DNA of 64,000 nt from Arenicella xantha (GTDB lineage Bacteria > Pseudomonadota > Gammaproteobacteria > Arenicellales > Arenicellaceae): NCBI RefSeq assembly GCF_003315245.1, contig NZ_QNRT01000005.1, positions 186,001-250,000 of the forward strand, written 5' to 3'. The notes below the pieces were generated by a model. The model saw only the letters and a list, made by a program, of their open reading frames with translations. It had not been told where the DNA came from and did no database searches. Both the position numbers and the translations under genes were made by a program. Positions 57,581 through 64,000 of the stretch are shown piece by piece (within the stretch, counting starts at the first letter, position 1; each line of letters begins with the position of its first letter).

Positions 57581-58264
57581 ATGTTAGTAACCATTGATAA
57601 ATTTCTAAACGCTGACGAACTAAGTCAAATGCATGCTCATCTCGAAAGTGGTGAATGGAACGATGGACGACTAACCGCTGGCGGTTTAGCGGGTAGCAAG
57701 AAGAATAATCAGCAGCTTGATGATCATTCTGATCTGGCGATTAGCTTAGCCAATTTTCTGTTAGAAAGGCTTGGTAACCATCCTCAATTTGTATCAGCGG
57801 CGATTCCGCATCGAATTCATCCGCCAAGATTCAATCGCTATGCTGGTGGAGAGTCATATGGTGTGCATGTGGATGCGCCGATCATGTCGATGCCACACTC
57901 CAATGAAGTGCTCCGTAGTGACGTGTCGGCCACGCTTTTTCTGAATAATCCAGAAGACTATGATGGTGGTGAGTTGGTGGTCGAAACCGAATTTGGTAGT
58001 CAGCAGGTCAAGCTTAATGCTGGTGATATGGTGTTGTACCCGTCGAGCAGCTTGCATCAAGTATTGCCAGTGACTCGCGGTGAGCGTGTGTGCGCTATCT
58101 TGTGGGCGCAGAGTATGGTGCCGGATGTGAGCGCGCGTGCCATATTATTCGATTTAGACCAGTCGATTCAGGCTCTTACTGCCGAGCAGCGGGTTGATCA
58201 AGACGAGCTGATGCGCTTAACCGCGGTGTACCACAACTTGGTACGTCGCTGGGCGCAGGTGTAG
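57581..58264 (+). CDS. piuC: PKHD-type Fe(II)/2-oxoglutarate hydroxylase (YbiX/PiuC)
   Basis: 227 residues. Iron ligands H96 and D98 in GVHVDAPIM and H159 in SSLHQVLPVTRGERV, followed by the 2-oxoglutarate Arg and AILWAQSMVP. FNRYAGGESYG and the length match YbiX/PiuC. These genes travel with siderophore receptors but their substrate is not known to me. Here the gene follows the receptor after a terminator-like hairpin. Confidence 0.93.
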   Translation: MLVTIDKFLNADELSQMHAHLESGEWNDGRLTAGGLAGSKKNNQQLDDHSDLAISLANFLLERLGNHPQFVSAAIPHRIHPPRFNRYAGGESYGVHVDAPIMSMPHSNEVLRSDVSATLFLNNPEDYDGGELVVETEFGSQQVKLNAGDMVLYPSSSLHQVLPVTRGERVCAILWAQSMVPDVSARAILFDLDQSIQALTAEQRVDQDELMRLTAVYHNLVRRWAQV

Positions 58265-58400
58265 GCAGCGACTAGGTGGCGTCAGTCGAATTATCTTGAT
58301 GATTAAAAGTGTGATTCTGCGGGGCTATTGCTGGATTAAATAAGTCGCGAGATTTTCGACACTTTTGTAAAAAAAAACGGTCATATTTTGAGCAAAGCCT

Positions 58401-58438
58401 TATAATTGCCGACCACGCGCTGTTTATGGCGCTTTTTT
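58401..58438 (+). promoter_or_regulatory. Possible ilvE promoter/leader element
   Basis: A perfect -10 hexamer TATAAT (58401-58406) lies in the 219-base gap before ilvE, without a convincing -35. Just after it a small hairpin GCGC(T)/(G)GCGC (58417-58432) is followed by six T's, which looks terminator-like. The two together are odd and could be an attenuator or the end of an upstream transcript. Confidence 0.3.
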
Positions 58439-58483
58439 ATGGCGGTAATTCCGCACAGAAACTGAAATTTCGGAGATAAGGCA

Positions 58484-59407
58484 ATGTCGTTTGATGATCG
58501 TGATGGTTTCATCTGGATGGATGGAGAATTTGTAGATTGGCGCGAGGCGAAAGTCCACGTGTTAACACACACATTGCATTACGGGGTTGGCGTCTTCGAA
58601 GGTGTCCGAGCCTATGCAACAGACCGCGGTCCAGCGATTTTTCGGCTTAATCGTCATACTGAACGTTTGCTGCAGTCAGCCAAGATAATGGGCATGAATA
58701 TTCCATTTTCAGCCGACGAGATCAGCGCTGCGCAGTGCGAAATTGTGCGTAAGAATGGTTTGAAATCTGCCTATCTGCGTCCGATGGCGTTTTATGGGTC
58801 GGAAGCCATGGGTTTGCACGCTAAGGGGTTAAAGGTTCACCTGAGCATCGCGGCTTGGGAATGGGGCGCCTACTTGGGCGACGAAGCGCTTGAAAAAGGC
58901 ATTCGAGTTAAAACCTCATCGTTCAATCGTCATCATGTCAACAGCACCATGGCGAAGTCAAAAACCAATGGGCATTACACTAACTCTATTATGGCCTTGC
59001 AAGAAGCTGAGAACGCAGGTTATGACGAAGCATTGATGCTCGACACTACGGGTTATGTGGCTGAAGGTAGCGGTGAAAATATCTTTATTGTGCGACGTGG
59101 CAAAGTGTATACGCCGTCGCTCACGTCAGCACTGGAAGGCATTACGCGCGATACCATTGTGCAATTGTTGCAAGAAGATATGGGGTTGGAAATTGTCGAG
59201 AAGCAAATTACGCGCGACGAGGTCTACACTGCCGATGAAGCCTTTTTCACTGGCACGGCGGCTGAAGTGACACCGATTAACTCATTAGACGATCGAATCA
59301 TTGGCGACGGTAAGCGTGGCCCCGTGACAACCGATATTCAACGTCGTTATTTTGATGTGGTTAATGGCCGTAACCCAGATCGTTTAGACTGGCTGACGGT
59401 AGTTTAA
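58484..59407 (+). CDS. ilvE: Branched-chain amino acid aminotransferase
   Basis: Class IV PLP transaminase for Val, Leu and Ile. 307 residues. WMDGEFVDWREAKVHVLTHT and HYGVGVFEGVRAY at the start; PLP lysine K160 in MAKSKTNGHYTNS; EGSGENIFIVR; ALEGITRDTI; FFTGTAAEVTPI. GGAG lies at good distance before the ATG. It is followed by the LPS heptosyltransferase genes, the same neighbour order I recall in P. aeruginosa. Confidence 0.96.
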   Translation: MSFDDRDGFIWMDGEFVDWREAKVHVLTHTLHYGVGVFEGVRAYATDRGPAIFRLNRHTERLLQSAKIMGMNIPFSADEISAAQCEIVRKNGLKSAYLRPMAFYGSEAMGLHAKGLKVHLSIAAWEWGAYLGDEALEKGIRVKTSSFNRHHVNSTMAKSKTNGHYTNSIMALQEAENAGYDEALMLDTTGYVAEGSGENIFIVRRGKVYTPSLTSALEGITRDTIVQLLQEDMGLEIVEKQITRDEVYTADEAFFTGTAAEVTPINSLDDRIIGDGKRGPVTTDIQRRYFDVVNGRNPDRLDWLTVV

Positions 59408-59437
59408 CTAACTCGGTGTTCGCGCCGATTTCTCGGC

Positions 59438-60460
59438 ATGTCCGATTCGATTAAAAAGTATCTGATCATCGGCCCATCGTGGGTCGGTGATATGGTAATG
59501 GCTCAGAGTCTGTTTATTGATATTAAGCAGCGTGAGCCACATGCGCATATTGATGTGTTGGCACCGGCATGGACGGCGGCTATCGTCGACCGTATGCCGC
59601 AAGTTAGTGAGTTGGTGGCGGCGAACTTTAATCACGGTAAGCTAAGTTTGGCGGAACGCTTTTGTCTCGGTAAAGCGTTACGCAGTAAAGGCTACACGCA
59701 TGCTATTCTGCTGCCCAATTCCCTCAAGTCGGCGATTGTGCCTGCGGTTGCTAGAATTCCTGTACGAACCGGTTGGTTGGGCGAGCAACGTTGGGGCTTG
59801 CTGAATGATATTCGACGTTTAGATAAGCAGCGCTGGCCTATGACCGTGCAACGCTTTATCGCGCTTGGGCTGGCCAAAGACGATCCGGTTCGGCCGATTT
59901 CTGAGGTGCCGGCCCCATTACTCGAAGTCGATGCTGAATCGGTAGCGCAGGTCTTAAAAGCGAATGCCTTGCATCGTGACAAGCGGATCTTGGTTTTATG
60001 CCCAGGCGCTGAGTTTGGGCCCTCTAAGCAATGGCCCGCAGAGCATTATGCTAGCTTGGCCAGACACTATTTAGGTGAAGGTTGGCAGGTATGGTTAATG
60101 GGCTCTGATAAGGACCTGCCGACGTGCCAGCAGATATCGCTCGCGAATGAGAATCAATGTGAAGTGTTAGCCGGCAAGACTACCTTGCCTCAGGCCGTAG
60201 ATTTGATGTCATTGGCATCATTGGTTGTGAGTAATGATTCGGGCTTGATGCATATAGCGGCGGCGTTGCAGAGGCCGTTAGTGGCGATTTATGGCTCAAC
60301 TGACCCAGGGCATACTCCACCGCTCAGCGCTAACCATGTGGTGGCACGCCTCGGTTTGGATTGCAGCCCTTGTTTTAAGCGCGAGTGTCCATTGCAGCAT
60401 TTAAATTGTTTAGTGCAACTATCTCCTGAGCATGTGATAAAGCTCAGTGCGGCGGTATAA
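59438..60460 (+). CDS. waaF: ADP-heptose:LPS heptosyltransferase II
   Basis: GT9 enzyme adding the second L-glycero-D-manno-heptose to the LPS inner core. 340 residues. LIIGPSWVGDMVMAQSLF at the start, HAILLPNSLKSAIVPAVA, LCPGAEFGPSKQWPAEHYA and SNDSGLMHIAAAL are all WaaF signatures. GSTDPGHTPPLS near the end contacts the sugar nucleotide. Its TAA overlaps the waaC ATG (TAATG), so the cluster is translationally coupled. Confidence 0.95.
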   Translation: MSDSIKKYLIIGPSWVGDMVMAQSLFIDIKQREPHAHIDVLAPAWTAAIVDRMPQVSELVAANFNHGKLSLAERFCLGKALRSKGYTHAILLPNSLKSAIVPAVARIPVRTGWLGEQRWGLLNDIRRLDKQRWPMTVQRFIALGLAKDDPVRPISEVPAPLLEVDAESVAQVLKANALHRDKRILVLCPGAEFGPSKQWPAEHYASLARHYLGEGWQVWLMGSDKDLPTCQQISLANENQCEVLAGKTTLPQAVDLMSLASLVVSNDSGLMHIAAALQRPLVAIYGSTDPGHTPPLSANHVVARLGLDCSPCFKRECPLQHLNCLVQLSPEHVIKLSAAV

Positions 60461-61479
60461 TGCGCGTTCTGGTAGTTAAGCTCACGTCGATGGGAGATGC
60501 CTTGCATTTGCTGCCGGCGTTGACTGATTTGCAATCGCATCACGCTGATGTGACGGTCGACTGGATGATCGAAGACAGTTTTTCCGAAATTCCACGATGG
60601 CATGCAGCCGTGGATCGAGTTATTCCGGTAGCAACGCGTCGTTGGCGCAAATTTAATTTAGCTTCGGTGCGTGAGTTTTTGTCGTTTTGGCGTGTCTTGC
60701 GTGGGCAACACTACGATGTCGTTATTGACGCTCAAGGCTTAATGAAGAGTGCCGTATTTGCGCGCTTTGCCAAGCTTGCTAAAGGCGGTGTGCGAGCGGG
60801 TTTTAGCGGTGATTCTATCAAGGAATCGCCGGCCGCTAAGTTGTATCAAAAACGCATTGCAGTGAAGCGTGAGCAGCACGCGATTGATCGCTTGCGAGCG
60901 TTATTTGCTGGCGTGTTCGGGTACACCGTTAAGTCTGCTCATCTCGATTATCAACTTGAGCTTGGGAGTCCGCCTGCTGCACCGCGGCAATCAGTGATGC
61001 TGCTGCATGGCACCACGTGGTCGACCAAGCATCTACCTGATGCTGTGTGGCGAGAGCTGGCGGATCTTGCGGCCGATGACGGTTACCAAGTGCAGCTTGC
61101 TTGGGGCAATGAAGTTGAGCGCCAACGGGCAGAATGGATCGCCAAAGGTAAATCGAACGTTACCGTGTTAGAAAAATCGAATTTAACCGAGCTGGCACAG
61201 GTATTGCGTACCGCGAGTGGTGCGATCGCGGTCGACACTGGCTTAGGTCATCTCGCCGCAGCGTTGGGGGTTCCATGTGTATCGGCTTATGGCGCCACTG
61301 ATGCAAATCTAACGGGTACACGCGGTCAGCATCAAGTTCAATTGCAAAGTAGTTACCCTTGCTCTCCTTGTTTATTAAAAACCTGCCCCAAACTAACTGC
61401 TCAGGTACTGACTCCTCCTTGCTACCAGCAACTGGATGCTGACCGGTTGTGGCAGGCCCTCTATCAGCAAATTGTCTAA
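60460..61479 (+). CDS. waaC: LPS heptosyltransferase I
   Basis: GT9 enzyme adding the first heptose to Kdo2-lipid A. 339 residues. MRVLVVKLTSMGDALHLLPA, VVIDAQGLMKSAVFARFA, LLHGTTWSTKHLPDAVWREL and AIAVDTGLGHLAAALGVP, then YGATDANLTG, as in WaaC. Overlaps waaF by one base. The downstream glycosyltransferase-kinase fusion follows after 52 bases. Confidence 0.95.
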   Translation: MRVLVVKLTSMGDALHLLPALTDLQSHHADVTVDWMIEDSFSEIPRWHAAVDRVIPVATRRWRKFNLASVREFLSFWRVLRGQHYDVVIDAQGLMKSAVFARFAKLAKGGVRAGFSGDSIKESPAAKLYQKRIAVKREQHAIDRLRALFAGVFGYTVKSAHLDYQLELGSPPAAPRQSVMLLHGTTWSTKHLPDAVWRELADLAADDGYQVQLAWGNEVERQRAEWIAKGKSNVTVLEKSNLTELAQVLRTASGAIAVDTGLGHLAAALGVPCVSAYGATDANLTGTRGQHQVQLQSSYPCSPCLLKTCPKLTAQVLTPPCYQQLDADRLWQALYQQIV

Positions 61480-61531
61480 TCTGCTTAATAATTAAGCGTA
61501 TAATTCGTCTAACAGACTATTGAAAAACACT

Positions 61532-63625
61532 ATGCACTTCGCGTTTTGCCTATATAAACACTTCCCATACTCTGGGCTTTCTCTGGATATGCTGCGTATC
61601 GCTAATGAGTGTACCCAGCGTGGTCACAAAGCGACAGTGTTTACTGGCAGCTGGGAGGGCGATGTTCCCGACGGTCTAGAAGTCGTGATCATTAAGCATT
61701 TTGGCTTGACCAATCACACGCGCGCGCACACCTTCCACCGTAAGCTTAAACGCTTACTTGCCGAGTACGAGTTTGATGTGGTGGTTGGTTTCAACAAAAT
61801 CCCCGGTATGGATATCTATTACTGCGGTGATTATTGCTATGTCGGGCGATCCTTTTTAAGGCACTCATTTTTTTATCGATTTACGCCGCGTTTTCTGTAT
61901 TTTTCCAGTTTCGAGCGCGGTGTGTTTGATGCGTCGTCTAAGACTAATATATTGTCGTTGTCGAATCGTGAGAAGCTGATTTACCAGCAGTATTATCTGA
62001 CTCAGGATTCCCGCTTCTTGTGCTTGCCGCCAACCCTTGAGAAAGAGCGTTGGGCGAACCTGGCGGACTTGCCTGACCGTCAATCTTTGCGTACCTCGCT
62101 GGGTATTAAACAAGACGAAAACTTGGTGTTGCTGATCGGCTCCGGCTTTGCCACCAAGGGTCTTGACCGCGCTATTATTGCGCTGGCAGCACTGCCGGAA
62201 GACTTACTTGCTAAAACTAAATTATTTGTGGTTGGGCAAGACAAGATCGATTCGTTCCAGCGTTCCGCTAAACGTCTTGATGTGGCTGACCATATTCACT
62301 TTTTAGGTGGCCGTAAAGACGTACCAGCGTTAATGAAAGCCGGCGATATGCTATTGCATCCAGCTTATGCTGAAACCACCGGTGGTGTCTTGCTAGAAGC
62401 AATTGTTTCTGGTCTGCCTGTGCTTGCTACACCGGTATGTGGGTATGCCCCGCATATAAAGACCGCGAATGCTGGCTACGTGCTGCGTAAACGTTTCTCA
62501 CAGGATGAGTTAAACGATAAGTTACAGAAGATGTTGTTGTCGGAACGTAAGGAAGAATGGCGACAAAATGGGTTGAAATACGGTCAGAACCCGAGTTTGT
62601 ACGTGATGCCTCAGCGCGCGGTCGACTTTATCGAGCAGACGTGCGCTCAGCAGCGCTTGTACCTGCCGAGTCATGAGCGTCAAAAGCGGGACGAGTCGTT
62701 GTATATCACGAATGAGTTACGTCAGGCGCTTAAAGGTGAGGACTCGTTTTACCAGATGATGAATATCGATGGTAAGGTCTACCGAGAAGCGTTAGGTCGA
62801 CGTACGCTTCGTTTTACCCGCGGCGACAAAGACTATTTCTTGAAGATGCACACTGGTGTTGGCTGGGGAGAGATCATCAAGAATATTACTTATCTGCGAG
62901 CACCGGTGGTTGGCGCGTTGAATGAATGGCATGGCGTGCATCGCTTAAAAGATTTGGAGATCGACACCATGACGGTCGCGGCCTACGGTATACGCGGTCG
63001 TAATCCGGCAACCAAGCATTCGTTTATTGTCACTGAAGCGTTACCAACCGAAACCAGTTTGGAAGATTTTTGTGCCGATTGGAAGTCCAATCCGCCTCGG
63101 ACCCTCAAGCAAATACGACTCAAGCGCTGGATTCTTAATAAGGTGGTTGAGACTGCGCGCGTGATCCATGAGAACGGGGCTAATCACCGTGATTTCTACT
63201 TATGTCATTTTTTGTTGGATGCGCATTTTCAGGCGGATGACATGGTCTCGCCTGAGAGTAAGCTGTATTTAATTGACTTGCATCGTATTCAAATGCGTCG
63301 TAAAACGCCTGAACGTTGGGCGGTTAAGGATATTGCTGGCTTGTATTACTCCAGCAAGGATATTGGTTTGACTAAGCGTGACTTGTTGCGGTTTATGAAG
63401 CTGTATCGAGGTAAGCCTCTGCGCGAAATATTGCGCACTGAGACGGGGTTTTGGCGCAAGGTAGTAAGTCGTGGCAATAAGCTGTATGAGTCCGAGAAGC
63501 GTAAGGCCTTGGTGATGGAGAAGGTGTTGCGACAAAAAGCAAAAGAGCGCCTGTTGGATTCGCTACCTGATGAAACAACTTCTACAAAAACAGCTGACCA
63601 GCCTCGTTCGGTTGTCGGTAAGTAA
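61532..63625 (+). CDS. Fused LPS glucosyltransferase WaaG and LPS heptose kinase WaaP
   Basis: 697 residues from ATG 61532; a TTG at 61520 opens the same frame. Residues ~1-375 are a WaaG-type GT4 glycosyltransferase: AFCLYKHFPYSGLSLDML, LLIGSGFATKGLDRAI, and HPAYAETTGGVLLEAIVSG. Residues ~395-660 are a WaaP kinase: YFLKMHTGVGWGEIIKNI, the catalytic loop NHRDFYLCHFLLD (D554) and metal-binding LIDLHRIQM (D582). A short linker joins them in one frame. WaaG adds the first outer-core hexose and WaaP phosphorylates heptose I. In P. aeruginosa these are separate, adjacent genes. Confidence 0.92.
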   Translation: MHFAFCLYKHFPYSGLSLDMLRIANECTQRGHKATVFTGSWEGDVPDGLEVVIIKHFGLTNHTRAHTFHRKLKRLLAEYEFDVVVGFNKIPGMDIYYCGDYCYVGRSFLRHSFFYRFTPRFLYFSSFERGVFDASSKTNILSLSNREKLIYQQYYLTQDSRFLCLPPTLEKERWANLADLPDRQSLRTSLGIKQDENLVLLIGSGFATKGLDRAIIALAALPEDLLAKTKLFVVGQDKIDSFQRSAKRLDVADHIHFLGGRKDVPALMKAGDMLLHPAYAETTGGVLLEAIVSGLPVLATPVCGYAPHIKTANAGYVLRKRFSQDELNDKLQKMLLSERKEEWRQNGLKYGQNPSLYVMPQRAVDFIEQTCAQQRLYLPSHERQKRDESLYITNELRQALKGEDSFYQMMNIDGKVYREALGRRTLRFTRGDKDYFLKMHTGVGWGEIIKNITYLRAPVVGALNEWHGVHRLKDLEIDTMTVAAYGIRGRNPATKHSFIVTEALPTETSLEDFCADWKSNPPRTLKQIRLKRWILNKVVETARVIHENGANHRDFYLCHFLLDAHFQADDMVSPESKLYLIDLHRIQMRRKTPERWAVKDIAGLYYSSKDIGLTKRDLLRFMKLYRGKPLREILRTETGFWRKVVSRGNKLYESEKRKALVMEKVLRQKAKERLLDSLPDETTSTKTADQPRSVVGK

Positions 63626-63630
63626 GCTTG

Positions 63631-64000
63631 ATGAACGATCAGGCATGGGCCGAGCAAACGGTGTTGCGATCGGTCGATTGGTTTTCACGTGTTTATGTGA
63701 GTCAATCCGACGCGGCGAACTTTCCTACCGACATTGCGGCACTTGAGAGACTGCTCGCGGATACGGCTGATGCTTTAAAGCATGATCGAACCACGACAGT
63801 GATGCGAGTGCCTGTGCGTGATGATTGGCTGATACTAAAGCGGTATAACCCACGTAATGCTTGGCATAAAGTGAAGCGTGCACTCCGTCGCTCGCGAGCC
63901 CGACGTTGTTGGAATATGAGCTATGCGTTTCAACAGGCTGGTTTAAATGTGGCTCGACCGATCATGATGTGTGAACATCGCTTTGGCCCATTTCGTGGCA
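63631..64000 (+). CDS. LPS-kinase-like protein (InaA/WaaP family), 5' part
   Basis: About 123 residues are visible from ATG 63631, cut by the right edge. RVPVRDDWLILKRYNPRNAW, then KVKRALRRSRARRCWNMSYA and AGLNVARPIMMCE are typical of the N-lobe of the small LPS/Kdo kinase family that follows waaP. Starts 5 bases after the waaG-waaP stop. The catalytic residues lie beyond the window, so activity cannot be judged. Confidence 0.75.
   Translation, partial: MNDQAWAEQTVLRSVDWFSRVYVSQSDAANFPTDIAALERLLADTADALKHDRTTTVMRVPVRDDWLILKRYNPRNAWHKVKRALRRSRARRCWNMSYAFQQAGLNVARPIMMCEHRFGPFRG

Overview
The window reads as the chromosome of a Gram-negative gammaproteobacterium of moderate GC content. Evidence for this is the gene order rsmB-fmt-def / lysM protein-dprA-smg-topA, the mrcA<>pilMNOPQ-aroK-gltBD-hemE block, the divergent tesA / ybbA-ybbP pair, and the LPS-core cluster ilvE-waaF-waaC-waaG/waaP. 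Several of these orders match the one I recall for Pseudomonas aeruginosa, but the differences (no aroB after aroK, fused waaG-waaP) suggest another, probably free-living and possibly marine, lineage. I cannot name the genus from sequence alone. I saw no tRNA, rRNA, insertion sequence, prophage or CRISPR array.

Layout. Bases 1-9.1 kb hold information-processing genes: the start of a DUF4390 gene, rsmB, fmt and def on the minus strand, then a LysM protein, dprA, smg and topA on the plus strand. Bases 9.1-17.8 kb hold PBP1A (minus), the divergent type IV pilus assembly operon pilMNOPQ and aroK. A 0.5-kb gene-free stretch follows where aroB and a SPOR-domain gene would usually lie. Bases 18.3-26.6 kb hold glutamate synthase (gltB, gltD), hemE coupled to a small cysteine phosphatase, and tesA. 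Bases 26.7-34.4 kb hold an ABC transporter of the YbbA-YbbP type, a tightly overlapping four-gene chain (TPR protein, DUF1415, APC permease, YceI lipoprotein) and an acyl-CoA dehydrogenase.

Bases 34.4-40.7 kb are mostly minus strand: a repetitive DUF4097-like protein, a GDYXXLXY/DUF2157 pair, a histidine phosphatase, a tiny Cys-rich protein, and a 717-aa protein joining a FAN1-like VRR-NUC nuclease to a DEDDh exonuclease. Bases 40.7-50.4 kb hold a DMT exporter, metC, an NhaC-type antiporter, a lone type IV pilin-like protein, an alpha/beta hydrolase, uup, gloB, a DUF4846 protein and an atypical SDR. Bases 50.6-58.3 kb are the most accessory part: a PhzF protein, two small unrecognised genes, a secreted HEXXH-X18-E metalloprotease, a PhyH dioxygenase, and an iron module (Fur box, TonB-dependent receptor, PKHD-type hydroxylase). 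The window closes with ilvE and the LPS inner-core cluster waaF, waaC, a single-ORF waaG-waaP fusion and the start of another LPS-kinase-like gene.

The most distinctive observations are the two domain fusions (FAN1-like nuclease + DEDDh exonuclease; WaaG + WaaP), the missing aroB, the metalloprotease of unclear family, and a duplicated palindrome at 34428-34489. No multi-gene defence-like or wholly unknown system stood out; most of the window is conserved housekeeping.
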